Origin: Hymenobacter siberiensis
Lineage (GTDB): Bacteria; Bacteroidota; Bacteroidia; Cytophagales; Hymenobacteraceae
Direction: 5' to 3'
Assembly (NCBI RefSeq): GCF_018967845.1
Contig: NZ_JAHLZZ010000001.1
Span: 3,100,001 to 3,164,000, forward strand
DNA: 64,000 bases
Part shown: one piece after another, positions 23,652-32,126 of the stretch
Numbering within the stretch: position 1 is the first letter of the stretch
How the letters are laid out: each line of letters begins with the position of its first letter
Position numbers and translations under genes: made by a program
Notes under the pieces: model-generated
Told to the model about the DNA's origin: nothing
The model's input: the letters and a program-made list of their open reading frames with translations, nothing else
Database searches by the model: none

Positions 23652-26255
23652 TCAAAACCGCGCAATCAGCCGCAAGTTCACAATGCGCTGCGAGAGGTAG
23701 CTGGGCACCGAGTACGTCACGCCGTTCACATCCTGCAGATAGCTGTAGCCGGCTACGTTATTGGCGGCAAACACGTTGAGGATTTCCAGGCCCAGCCAGA
23801 GGCTCTCGAAGCTGTAGAAATGGTCTTTGGGGGCGTTGTTATTTTTGAGGCCCACCACTTTGGAGAAGCCCAAATCGACACGGTTGTAGCTACGGGTGAG
23901 GTCGGCGGTGCCGCGCAGGTCGGGCAGGTTGGGCGGGCTGAACGGCAGGCCCGTGCCGAACACGAAGTTGACGTAGCCACGCACCGAAGGGTTATCCGGC
24001 AGGTGGTCCTGGAAGAAGATGCCCACGTTCAGACGCTGGTCCTGCGGGCGGCGAATATAGCCTTTGGGCTCACGGCCGGTCACTTTGCCGCTGGCATCCA
24101 CCACGTTCAGCGAGTCGCCATCCACGTTTTCGCGGGTGGTAAGCACACCGAGGCTGAACCAGGATTCGGCCCCCTTCACAAACTCGCCGCTGATGCGGGT
24201 ATCGAAGCCAGCGGCGTAGGCACGGGCATTGTTCTTGGCGAAGTAGCGCAGGCGCACGTTATCAACGTCATAAGGCACCACGTCGGTGAGATACTTGTAG
24301 TAGGCTTCGGCCGAAAACTTGAAAGGCCGGCCATACTGCCGGAAGTTGATTTCCTTGCCCACGATAAAGTGGTAGGATTTCTGGGCGCGCAGCTCCACGT
24401 TTAGGTTGGCGGTTTGAATCAGAGGCTGGCTGGGGTCGGTACGGTCGCCGGCCTGATTGCGCAGCTCGCGGTAGAACGGCGGCTGGTAGTACACGCCCAC
24501 GGCCGCCTTAAACGAGCGGTTGGGGTGCGAGCGGCTGATTTGCGAGAACTGCACCCGGGGGCTGATAACCAGCTGGCCGTTGGTGGTCCAGTAGTGGGCC
24601 CGGGCCCCGTAGGTGAGGGCGGTTAGCGAATCGAGGTTCCAAGTGTCCTGCACAAAGCCCTGGGTGCGGGTGCTTTGCAGGCTCAGGTCCGACAGCAGAC
24701 GGGTACGGCGGGCATCGGGCACGTAATCGGCCGAGTCGGCAAAGCTGTACTCGTCGAGCTTATCGGTGATTTTTTCGCGGCCGATTTTAGCGCCCCAGCG
24801 CACAGTGTGGTTGGCGGCGGGAGCCCAGCGGCCCCGGGTTTCGGCCGTGAAAATCTGCGCCGTGAGGTTATTGCGCGAGTGCTTGAACTGCGAGCCGATG
24901 TTGCGCTGGCGCACGGTCTGGTTGAAATCGGGCGAGGTCGGGTCGCGGTTGATTTCAGCGAAGGTGTAGGCCGCTTCCACGTCGCGGTACTCAAACTCAC
25001 GCGAAATCAGGGCCGAGCCCAGCAGCTCCATCTGCAGCTTCGAGGAGAAGTCATGCTTCAGGTTCAGGCCCGTTTGGTAGGTGTCGAACTGCATCCGCTC
25101 GCGCCCATCGTAGGCGATGAACACGCGGGTGAACTGGTTGGTGCCGGTCGAGAACGTGGCCTGGCCGGTTTCGGGCGAGAAGCGGTAGTCGTTGTGCGCC
25201 ACCACCCCCAGCAGGCCCAGCGTGGTGCGCTGCATGTCCTCCTTCTTGCCCAGGCCGATGTTCACGAACGCCTGCGCGTCGTAAAAAGTGGGATTGTAGC
25301 CGCCCTGCGCCTGTTTCAGGGAGCTCAACACGTACTGTGCGTTCTTGTAGCGCACGCCGGCCAGGTAGCTCACGCGGCCATTCGCCGAGCGGGCTTCGGC
25401 GTGGGCCGCGCCCCCCACCAAGCTGGCCGTGAGCGAGGCGGCAAATTTCTCAGGTGTCTTGTAATCCACGCTCAGCACCGATGCCAGCTTGTCGCCATAC
25501 TTCGGCTGCCAGCCTCCGCTGCTGAACTCCACCTGCTTCACCAAATCGGGGTTGATGAAGCTCAGGCCCTCCTGCTGGGCCGAGGTAACGAGAAACGGCC
25601 GATAAATCTCGAAGCCGTTGACGTACACCAGGTTCTCATCGTAGTTGCCGCCCCGCACATTGTACGTACTGCTCAACTCGTTATTCGACACCACGCCGGG
25701 CAGCGTCTTGAGAATGGCGTTGAAATCGCCAAACGGTGAGGGAATTTCCTTGGCCGAGCGCGGGTCAATGCGCGTAACGCTGACCTGCTCGCGGGTATCA
25801 GCCTGGTTGGAGCGGCCCGTGACGCGCACATTGCTCAGCGCCTTGGTATCGAGGCGCATGGTTAATCGCAGGGGTTTGCCGGCCTCAGCAGGCAGCCGCA
25901 AAGGCTGCCGTAGTGTGATAAAGCCCAGGCGGCGCACCACCAGCACTACATTCTGGTCCGTGACCGGTACACGCACAGGCAGCACGAACGCACCATCGAC
26001 GTTGGTGTTTGTACCGCCGGGCTGGCCCTCCACTCCCACCGCAGCCAGCTCCAGTGGCTGCCCGCTGGCGTCGCGGAGCGTCCCGGTGAGGGTCACGACC
26101 GTGCCGGACTTGGTTTGTTCCGAGCTGATAGCCTGCGCCCAAACCGTGGTTATTTGCAACGGCCCCAGGGCCAGCACGCCCAGCAATACCAGGCGGCACT
26201 CAACATTCCTAATAACTGGCACTGACGACAACGGCGGCGTAGAGGGTTGTTTCAC
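23652..26255 (-). CDS. TonB-dependent outer-membrane receptor with CarboxypepD_reg-like domain
   Basis: 867 residues from GTG 26255 (or TTG 26282). A signal peptide ends at VWAQA. Residues 45-130 form a carboxypeptidase-regulatory-like domain (GTLRDASGQPLELAAVGVEG, VDGAFVLPV). The plug domain follows from about 150 (NAILKTLPGVVSNNELSSTY, NVRGGNYDENLVYVNGFEIY). The 22-strand barrel starts at SSGGWQPKYGDKLASVLSVD and ends with the terminal aromatic RLIARF. No SusD partner is adjacent, so the substrate may be a siderophore or small molecule rather than a glycan. Its start nearly overlaps the rpe stop, suggesting co-transcription. Confidence 0.9.
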   Translation of the reverse strand: MKQPSTPPLSSVPVIRNVECRLVLLGVLALGPLQITTVWAQAISSEQTKSGTVVTLTGTLRDASGQPLELAAVGVEGQPGGTNTNVDGAFVLPVRVPVTDQNVVLVVRRLGFITLRQPLRLPAEAGKPLRLTMRLDTKALSNVRVTGRSNQADTREQVSVTRIDPRSAKEIPSPFGDFNAILKTLPGVVSNNELSSTYNVRGGNYDENLVYVNGFEIYRPFLVTSAQQEGLSFINPDLVKQVEFSSGGWQPKYGDKLASVLSVDYKTPEKFAASLTASLVGGAAHAEARSANGRVSYLAGVRYKNAQYVLSSLKQAQGGYNPTFYDAQAFVNIGLGKKEDMQRTTLGLLGVVAHNDYRFSPETGQATFSTGTNQFTRVFIAYDGRERMQFDTYQTGLNLKHDFSSKLQMELLGSALISREFEYRDVEAAYTFAEINRDPTSPDFNQTVRQRNIGSQFKHSRNNLTAQIFTAETRGRWAPAANHTVRWGAKIGREKITDKLDEYSFADSADYVPDARRTRLLSDLSLQSTRTQGFVQDTWNLDSLTALTYGARAHYWTTNGQLVISPRVQFSQISRSHPNRSFKAAVGVYYQPPFYRELRNQAGDRTDPSQPLIQTANLNVELRAQKSYHFIVGKEINFRQYGRPFKFSAEAYYKYLTDVVPYDVDNVRLRYFAKNNARAYAAGFDTRISGEFVKGAESWFSLGVLTTRENVDGDSLNVVDASGKVTGREPKGYIRRPQDQRLNVGIFFQDHLPDNPSVRGYVNFVFGTGLPFSPPNLPDLRGTADLTRSYNRVDLGFSKVVGLKNNNAPKDHFYSFESLWLGLEILNVFAANNVAGYSYLQDVNGVTYSVPSYLSQRIVNLRLIARF

Positions 26256-26282
26256 GGGGCTGAGAACGAGCAGACGGCCCAA

Positions 26283-26996
26283 CTATTGCCGGCGGCCGGC
26301 GGCCGTGGCATCCATCCCCAGGCCGGCCAGGTGGTCGCGCAGGCGGGCCAGCGTGGCCACCGGCCCCTCGGGCGCGCTGAACACGAAGTTGCCCGCCACC
26401 AGCACGTCGGCGCCGGCTTCCACGAGCGAGCCGGCGTTGTCCATGTTCACCCCGCCATCCACTTCAATCAGCGCCTCCGAACCGGTATTCAGCAGCAGCT
26501 CCTTTAGCATGGCCACTTTTTTCAGCGTATTCGGAATGAATGCCTGCCCGCCGAAGCCCGGGTTCACCGACATCACCAGCACCACGTCGAGGTCGGCGGC
26601 AATGTCTTCGAGCAGTGCCACCGGCGTGGCCGGGTTCAATGCCACCCCAACCCGGCAACCGAGCTGCTTGATTTGCTGCACCACGCGGTGCAGGTGCGGG
26701 CAGGCCTCGTAATGCACCGTGATGCTGCTGGCCCCCGCGTCGCGGAAAGCAGCCAGGTAATGCTGCGGCTCCTCAATCATAAGGTGCACATCAATCGGCT
26801 GTTTGGCGTAGCGGGCCACGGCTTGCAGCACGGGCAGGCCGAAAGAAATATTGGGCACAAACCGGCCGTCCATCACATCAAAGTGCAGCCAGTCGGCGGC
26901 ACTGGTGGCAAGGCGCTCGGTTTCGGCCTGCAGATTGGCCAGGTCGGCGGCCAGAAATGAGGGGGCTAGCAAGGGCGTGCGGCGGGTTCCATTCAT
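26283..26996 (-). CDS. rpe: Ribulose-phosphate 3-epimerase
   Basis: 237 residues. It interconverts ribulose 5-phosphate and xylulose 5-phosphate in the pentose phosphate pathway. Motifs: LAPSFLAADLANL, WLHFDVMDGRFVPNISFG with metal ligands His and Asp, VHLMIEEPQHYL, VMSVNPGFGGQAFI and IEVDGGVNMDNAG with the second catalytic Asp. ATG 26996 is chosen because a TATCTTCG box lies at 27002-27009, inside the nine-codon upstream extension. It probably forms an operon with the downstream TonB-dependent receptor (1 to 28 nt gap). Confidence 0.96.
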   Translation of the reverse strand: MNGTRRTPLLAPSFLAADLANLQAETERLATSAADWLHFDVMDGRFVPNISFGLPVLQAVARYAKQPIDVHLMIEEPQHYLAAFRDAGASSITVHYEACPHLHRVVQQIKQLGCRVGVALNPATPVALLEDIAADLDVVLVMSVNPGFGGQAFIPNTLKKVAMLKELLLNTGSEALIEVDGGVNMDNAGSLVEAGADVLVAGNFVFSAPEGPVATLARLRDHLAGLGMDATAAGRRQ

Positions 26997-27001
26997 GGCA
27001 G

Positions 27002-27009
27002 CGAAGATA
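27002..27009 (-). promoter_or_regulatory. rpe promoter -7 box (TATCTTCG)
   Basis: A near-consensus box five nt before the rpe ATG, giving a predicted leaderless or nearly leaderless mRNA. Confidence 0.5.
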
Positions 27010-27056
27010 CGGCGGCCGCGCACTCCTCAAATACGGCCGGGCTCCCGCTTCGGCGC

Positions 27057-27064
27057 TACTTTTG
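27057..27064 (+). promoter_or_regulatory. Promoter -7 box (TACTTTTG) for TrpF-like gene
   Basis: Exact TAnnTTTG on the plus strand, divergent from the rpe box 48 nt away and 78 nt before GTG 27143. Confidence 0.55.
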
Positions 27065-27142
27065 TGGCGGGCCCATCGGGCCTGCGTCCGTTGCCCGCGC
27101 CGTACTTGCCGGGCGGCTTCTTTTCATCTCCTCGCCTCCGCT

Positions 27143-27739
27143 GTGCCCCACCTCGTTCCTATTCTTATTCGCGGCATCAATAACCTTTCCGATGCCCGCT
27201 ACTGTGCCGGCATGGGTGCCGATAAACTGACCTTTGTGCTCGACCCCAGCCTGCCCGGGCACCTCGATACCAAGGCCGTAAAAGAGTTGGCCGGCTGGAT
27301 TGCCGGGGTTGAACTAATAGGTGAATTCGACCAGCTTAGTGCCCATGAAATTAACGCTATATCCGCCGAATGCAGCCTGGATGCCATCCTGCTCCGCACC
27401 CCCCGCACCAGCGAGGAGCTAGCCGAAATAGCCCCGCCGGTGTACCTGGAGCTACCAGCGGATTTCGCCGCCCTGAGCCAGTCGCTACCCACTTCGCCCA
27501 TCGGTTTCGTGCTGGAATTGCCAACGTCCGAAACGCCCGAAACCCGTGTGGCCCTGCAACAAATCAGCGCCCTAAAGCCCCTGTGGCTCGGCCCCGGCCT
27601 GCATCCTGACCGCGCCCGCACGCTAGCCACGTCCCTCCCATTGGCAGGTCTGGTGTTCCCCTCCGGCGATGAAGTGAAGCCGGGCCTGCGCGATTTCGAC
27701 CAGTTGGAAGCCGTATTTGAGGCCCTGGAAATCGACTAA
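27143..27739 (+). CDS. TrpF-like (phosphoribosylanthranilate isomerase-like) barrel protein
   Basis: 198 residues starting at GTG 27143; the frame is open for 62 further codons upstream, but that part crosses the promoter. The N-terminus VPILIRGINNLSDARYCAGM followed by GADKLTFVLDP resembles strand 1 to helix 1 of TrpF. The catalytic Cys of the TrpF motif K-x-C-G-I-T is replaced here (LIRGIN). Later blocks LDAILLRTPRT, PLWLGPGLHPDRA and GLVFPSGDEVKPGLRDFDQL follow the TrpF order. Monocistronic, not near trp genes. Likely a diverged barrel with another role; the isomerase activity is doubtful. Confidence 0.65.
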   Translation: MPHLVPILIRGINNLSDARYCAGMGADKLTFVLDPSLPGHLDTKAVKELAGWIAGVELIGEFDQLSAHEINAISAECSLDAILLRTPRTSEELAEIAPPVYLELPADFAALSQSLPTSPIGFVLELPTSETPETRVALQQISALKPLWLGPGLHPDRARTLATSLPLAGLVFPSGDEVKPGLRDFDQLEAVFEALEID

Positions 27740-27761
27740 ATCGGCCTGCCTGATAAGTGCG

Positions 27762-27805
27762 ACGCCCACGCAGGACCATGTAGTAATGGCCACCTGCGTG
27801 GGCGT
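27762..27805. terminator. Hairpin terminator between TrpF-like gene and trmB
   Basis: A perfect 13-bp stem (27762-27774 with 27793-27805) followed by TTCGTTT. It lies between convergent genes. Confidence 0.7.
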
Positions 27806-27836
27806 TTCGTTTGGCCCGAAGCCAGACAGCATTGGT

Positions 27837-28502
27837 TTACGTCAGCCGAAACTGCACGTATTTGATGGGCACGCCAATGGCGCGGTACTTCCCCTCAAAG
27901 TTGGTCTGAATGGCCTGGGCTTCGGAGAACTCCGGGTCGGTTTCCGAATATAAATCCCGGGTAAAACGCTCCACGGTAGCGCCGGGACGAGCCGACAGCA
28001 TTTCCAGGGTGAATTCGAAAAGCCCCTCATTATCAGTCTTCAAGTGCAGCATCCCACCCGGAGTTAACAATTGTTCATACAGCCCCAGGAAGCGTGGCGA
28101 AGTCAGCCGGCGCTTGATGTCGCGGTCGCGGGGCCGGGGGTCGGGAAAGGTTATCCAGATTTCATCCAACTCGCCGGGACCAAACTGAGCGGCCATCGCC
28201 TCAGCCCGCATCCGCACGAAGCCGACGTTGGTCAGCCCCATTTCGGCGGCGCGGGTACTGCCCCGCCAGATGCGCTCCCCTTTGATATCAAGCCCGAGGA
28301 AATTGCGGCCGGGATGGCGCTGGGCCAGGCCCACGGTGTATTCGCCTTTGCCACAGCCCACTTCCAGTGTCAGCGGGTGAGGCGCAGCAAAAAAATCGGT
28401 ACGCCAGCGGCCACCCAGCTGTTCGTATTCAGGTTTGCCCGGCTCAATGATATCGGGACGGGAGGCGTTATCGGTAAAACGCTGAAGCTTAACTCGGGGC
28501 AA
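27837..28502 (-). CDS. trmB: tRNA (guanine-N7)-methyltransferase
   Basis: 221 residues. It methylates G46 in the variable loop of tRNAs using SAM. The Rossmann SAM site is LTLEVGCGKGEYTVGLA, followed by FLGLDIKGERIWRGST. The family signature WITFPDPRPRDRDIKRRLTS (catalytic Asp and tRNA-binding basic residues) and GGMLHLKTDNEGLFEF are intact. It has its own promoter box 24 nt before the ATG, in the gap after folC. Confidence 0.95.
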   Translation of the reverse strand: MPRVKLQRFTDNASRPDIIEPGKPEYEQLGGRWRTDFFAAPHPLTLEVGCGKGEYTVGLAQRHPGRNFLGLDIKGERIWRGSTRAAEMGLTNVGFVRMRAEAMAAQFGPGELDEIWITFPDPRPRDRDIKRRLTSPRFLGLYEQLLTPGGMLHLKTDNEGLFEFTLEMLSARPGATVERFTRDLYSETDPEFSEAQAIQTNFEGKYRAIGVPIKYVQFRLT

Positions 28503-28525
28503 ATCAGTAGGTCTTTGTTGATGTA

Positions 28526-28533
28526 CAAAGGTA
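28526..28533 (-). promoter_or_regulatory. trmB promoter -7 box (TACCTTTG)
   Basis: Exact match, with a predicted leader of about 17 nt to the trmB ATG. It sits between the folC stop and trmB. Confidence 0.6.
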
Positions 28534-28544
28534 AAGCGGGTTGG

Positions 28545-29858
28545 TCAGGTCGGGGCGTATAGTTCCTCCACCTCGGCCACCACAAAGGTGCTGCCGCCAA
28601 TAAAAACCACGTCGCGGGGGCCAGCCGCGTTGCGGGCCGCTGCTACCGCCGCTGCCACCGAACCATAGGCTTGCCCGTGCAAGCCCAGCCCGGCCCCCTG
28701 CTCCGCCAGCTCGGCAGCCGGCAAAGCCCGCGGGATGGTAGCCGCGCAGAAGTAGTAAGTGGCCTCTTTCGGCAGCAGTGCCAGCATGGCAGCCACGTCC
28801 TTATCGTTCACGGTACCTATTACCAAATGTAAACACTCATGCGGAACACGTTGTAATTGAGCCATTACGGCCTGCAGACCGGCCGCGTTATGCCCCGTAT
28901 CACACACCACCAGCGGCTGCCGGCCAATGATGCTCCAACGCCCGCGCAGGCCGGTAAGCGTCGTGACCTGACGCAGGCCGGTCCGCACGGCCGCCTCCGT
29001 GATGCGGAAGCCCTGGGCCCGCAGCTCATCCAGGGTAGCGAGTACGCCGGGCAGGTTATGCTGCTGGTAGTCGCCGGGCAGGCCCAGCTCAGCATTGGGC
29101 AGGTAGGGCCGGCCGTGCTGGCTCACGGCAATCGGGCGCAGGCCCGTTTCGGGCGAGGGCTCGGCGGCAAACGTGGCCTGATAGATTTGGTCCGCAAAAA
29201 CGAGGTGCGCGAGCTTCACGGCGGCTTCGCTCCGGAACACATCCGCTACTTCGGGCTGGGTCTGGCTTACCACGGCCGGTACGCCGGGTTTGATAATGCC
29301 TGCTTTCTCGCCGGCAATTTCAGGCAGCGTGTTTCCTAAAAGGGCCTGATGGTCGAAGCTGATGTTGGTGATGAGCGACACCAGCGGCGTGATGATGTTC
29401 GTGGAATCGAACCGGCCGCCGAGGCCAACCTCAACTATGGCAATATCAACCCGCTGCTGAGCAAAGTAGTCGAACGCCAGCGCCACACACATCTCAAAAA
29501 ACGACGGCTTGATTTCGGCAAACAGCGGCTGCCAGCACGCCACCCACTCCACCAGATACGCCGGAACCAGCTCCTGCCCATTCACCTTAATGCGCTCCGT
29601 GAATTCGCGCAGGTGCGGCGAAGTGTACAGGCCTACTTTATAACCAGCCGCCTGGAGCACTGCTGCCAGCAGGTGCGAGCTACTGCCTTTGCCATTGGTG
29701 CCGGCCACGTGCACGCTCCGAAACTTACGCTCCGGATGTCCCAGCGCCTCAGCCAGGGCTAAGGTATTACCAAGGCCTTTTTTGTAGCCGGCCGCGCCCA
29801 CCCGCTGAAACATAGGGAGCTGCTCGTAGAGGTAAGTAAGGGTTTCCTGATAAGTCAC
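28545..29858 (-). CDS. folC: Folylpolyglutamate synthase / dihydrofolate synthase
   Basis: 437 residues from GTG 29858 (VTYQETLTYLYEQLPMFQRV). A Mur-ligase-like ATP enzyme adding glutamate to (dihydro)folate. The P-loop is in SVHVAGTNGKGSSSH, followed by VGLYTSPHLREFTERIKVNG, GGRFDSTNIITPLVSLITNI and FDHQALLGNTLPEIAGEKAG. The C-terminal domain contains VVCDTGHNAAGLQAVM. The upstream extension to 29915 has no family likeness. It follows tonB by 115 nt with no clear own promoter, so it may be the end of the envelope cluster. Confidence 0.94.
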   Translation of the reverse strand: MTYQETLTYLYEQLPMFQRVGAAGYKKGLGNTLALAEALGHPERKFRSVHVAGTNGKGSSSHLLAAVLQAAGYKVGLYTSPHLREFTERIKVNGQELVPAYLVEWVACWQPLFAEIKPSFFEMCVALAFDYFAQQRVDIAIVEVGLGGRFDSTNIITPLVSLITNISFDHQALLGNTLPEIAGEKAGIIKPGVPAVVSQTQPEVADVFRSEAAVKLAHLVFADQIYQATFAAEPSPETGLRPIAVSQHGRPYLPNAELGLPGDYQQHNLPGVLATLDELRAQGFRITEAAVRTGLRQVTTLTGLRGRWSIIGRQPLVVCDTGHNAAGLQAVMAQLQRVPHECLHLVIGTVNDKDVAAMLALLPKEATYYFCAATIPRALPAAELAEQGAGLGLHGQAYGSVAAAVAAARNAAGPRDVVFIGGSTFVVAEVEELYAPT

Positions 29859-29973
29859 GGGATAGCGAAAATGGGGGAGAAAGCACAAATTAACAGTATT
29901 TCGAGCTGATACCAACGCAAAAGCCCCGCCGTCTGCTAACAGGCGGCGGGACTTGAATAAGTTGGCCGGAAGG

Positions 29974-30858
29974 CTACTTGACCGAGAATTTGAACGTGTA
30001 AAAACCGGTTGCGCCCCCGGGGGCAGAGTTGGTCTTGATAAAGTTGGTATCGAGCAGCTTGTCGCGGCACAGCTTTTCCTGCGATGGCGACACGTTCCCC
30101 GAAACCTTGGTTACCGATTCTACCTCTCCGTCGGCCGCAATCTTGATTTTGAAGCGAATCACGCCCGAATTGTCGTCTACTGACTCTACCACCGGCTTGC
30201 TTTCAAAACGCCAGCCGCTCATTTCCAAGCCACCACTTCCGGGGCTGCTGCCGCTTCCGCCCCGGCCGGGGGCCCCGTAGAGCGCCGTAGCATCGAGGGT
30301 ACCATTCGGGTCGCCCTGGTCGCCCACGGTACCGGGCCGGTCGCCATTGTTGTTGCCCGTGGGGGTATTGCTGGTGCCATTCACGCCGTTGCCGCCGCCG
30401 GTGGCGCTGCCTTTGGGAGCAAACGTCACGGCTACTTTGCGGGGCGCCTTGGGCGCGGCTTTCACTTCCTCCTTGGGCGGCGCGGGCGTTTCAACCGGCG
30501 CCGCCGACACGGGGCTTTCCTCGGCTTCGCTGGTAATTATCTTCTCCTGCGAAGGCGGCGTGGGAGTTGGCGTAGCCACGGCCACGGGGCGCGGCTGCGG
30601 GTCGGGGCTGGCCTGGGGCGGGCGGCTGTCTTCGCGGTTAAGCGATTTGTTGGCCGTGGCCATGCTCTGCACATTGCCCGAGCCGGCCTCGTCGATGCCG
30701 TAGTTCAGCTCCACACCGTCGCCACCGCCCAGGGCGGCCAGTGGCGGGTTCGGACCTTTAAATACGGAGAAAATAAAGAACAGCAACAACACCCCGTGCA
30801 CTACCAGAGTGCCAATCAGGCCCTCGCGGCGGTGCGGTTCTTGATAGTCGATAGCCAT
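29974..30858 (-). CDS. tonB: TonB-like energy transducer
   Basis: 294 residues. One N-terminal membrane helix (about 15-34, LIGTLVVHGVLLLFFIFSVF), a long Pro/Ala/Glu/Lys-rich periplasmic spacer (residues 70-160), a Gly/Asn-rich linker, and a C-terminal beta domain (SGVIRFKIKIAADGEVESVT) similar to TonB_C but without the usual YP motif. It would carry proton-motive energy from ExbB/ExbD to outer-membrane receptors. It is 33 nt downstream of exbD. Confidence 0.85.
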   Translation of the reverse strand: MAIDYQEPHRREGLIGTLVVHGVLLLFFIFSVFKGPNPPLAALGGGDGVELNYGIDEAGSGNVQSMATANKSLNREDSRPPQASPDPQPRPVAVATPTPTPPSQEKIITSEAEESPVSAAPVETPAPPKEEVKAAPKAPRKVAVTFAPKGSATGGGNGVNGTSNTPTGNNNGDRPGTVGDQGDPNGTLDATALYGAPGRGGSGSSPGSGGLEMSGWRFESKPVVESVDDNSGVIRFKIKIAADGEVESVTKVSGNVSPSQEKLCRDKLLDTNFIKTNSAPGGATGFYTFKFSVK

Positions 30859-30891
30859 GATGCAGTGTACGCTTTACCAGCTAAAATCGGC

Positions 30892-31311
30892 TTATTTACC
30901 GGCAGCCTGCTGGGCCTGAGTGGCCATCACCATTTTCAGCTTGAGGCGGTTGCCAACCTCCAAAATATCAACCAGCTTCTGAACGTTCAATGAGGCATCG
31001 ACGCGCAGTACCACGGTGGGCTGCTCAGTAGTTGGAGCATTGCCGATTAGCGCCACAAGCTCGGGCTCGACGTTGGCGGGCGCAACGGGCTTTTTGTTTA
31101 CGAAGTACTGCCCGGCCGCATCCACCGAAATGGTAATGGGCTGCTTCATCACTTGCTTGCTGGATTTAGCATTCGGCAGCAAGAGCTTAATTACGTTGGG
31201 GTTAACCAGCGTTGAAGCAATCAAAAAGAACAACATCAGAAAGAACATGATATCGTTCATGGCCCCGGTTTCGACGTGCGAAGTGAGGCGGTGACGGCGG
31301 GAAAGGTTCAT
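30892..31311 (-). CDS. exbD: Biopolymer transport protein ExbD
   Basis: 139 residues. Basic N-terminus, then one membrane helix (GAMNDIMFFLMLFFLIASTL) with the conserved membrane Asp (N-D-I-M-F) used in proton conduction, and a periplasmic domain (VLRVDASLNVQKLVDILEVG). It forms the stator with ExbB. A 108-nt gap with a large hairpin separates it from exbB. Confidence 0.93.
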   Translation of the reverse strand: MNLSRRHRLTSHVETGAMNDIMFFLMLFFLIASTLVNPNVIKLLLPNAKSSKQVMKQPITISVDAAGQYFVNKKPVAPANVEPELVALIGNAPTTEQPTVVLRVDASLNVQKLVDILEVGNRLKLKMVMATQAQQAAGK

Positions 31312-31324
31312 AACTTTTAAGTTA

Positions 31325-31418
31325 TGAGTTAAGAGTTCGGAGTTAAGGGTTTTTCGTTCTGCATAACCTATCTATAGATTCAGGCAACGCCAACTCTTAA
31401 CTCCGAACTCTTAACTCA
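31325..31418. repeat. Intercistronic 27-bp inverted repeat between exbB and exbD
   Basis: Arms 31325-31351 and 31392-31418 match at 26 of 27 positions. Each arm is built of heptamer-like units (TTATGAG, TTAAGAG, TTCGGAG, TTAAGGG). The right arm ends one base before the exbB stop codon. It fills almost the whole intercistronic space. Confidence 0.9.
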
Positions 31419-31419
31419 A

Positions 31420-32118
31420 TTAGTTGTCCTGCAGAATGTCCATGAACTCGATGGCCGAGTTTTCCATGCGGAATACCATGCGCTCAACCAATATGCTCAG
31501 CCAGTGGTAGCCCACGTGGGCAATAATGCCGACGATGAGGCCGGTGGCCGAGGTTACCAGCTTGACATACAGACCGTCGGCTACTTGTGGAATACCAAAC
31601 TCCTTGGTGGCCGCGATGGAATAGAAAATCTTGATAACGCCTATGATGGTACCCACGAAGCCAATCATGGGCGCGATACCGGCGATGATGCCCAGGATGC
31701 TGATGTTTTTTTCGAGGCGCGCAATTTCAATCTTGCCCACATTCTCCACGCTGGTTTCGATTTCCTTCAGCGGCAGGCCAATGCGGCGCAGGCCTTTTTC
31801 TACCATGCGGGCTAGTGGCGAGGCATTCTGGGCGCAGTAGAGCTTGGCGCCGGCCAAATCGCCCTTCACCATGAGCGAGCGGATTCCCGCCATGAAAGCC
31901 TCCGGATTGCCGGCGGCCCGGCGAATGGTGAAGTAGCGCTCGATGATGATGTAAACCGAGAGAATGGAAAGCGCTACCAACGGAATCATTATCAGTCCGC
32001 CGCGCAGCAGCAGGTCGATGACTGGGACACTGGTATCGGCAAGGGGGGCAGCAGCGACGGCGGCAGTACTAATAGTATCGGCAGCGGCGGGAACCACTTG
32101 CAGGAGGAATACGGACAT
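31420..32118 (-). CDS. exbB: MotA/TolQ/ExbB proton channel protein
   Basis: 232 residues with three membrane helices: about 38-58 (GGLIMIPLVALSILSVYIII), 140-165 (ISILGIIAGIAPMIGFVGTI) and 185-205 (TSATGLIVGIIAHVGYHWLS). The G-F-x-G-T-I/V-x-G motif is intact. Works with ExbD and TonB in the inner membrane. It follows the HU-SPOR gene by 8 nt, so the two are co-transcribed. Confidence 0.95.
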   Translation of the reverse strand: MSVFLLQVVPAAADTISTAAVAAAPLADTSVPVIDLLLRGGLIMIPLVALSILSVYIIIERYFTIRRAAGNPEAFMAGIRSLMVKGDLAGAKLYCAQNASPLARMVEKGLRRIGLPLKEIETSVENVGKIEIARLEKNISILGIIAGIAPMIGFVGTIIGVIKIFYSIAATKEFGIPQVADGLYVKLVTSATGLIVGIIAHVGYHWLSILVERMVFRMENSAIEFMDILQDN

Positions 32119-32126
32119 GCGGACGA

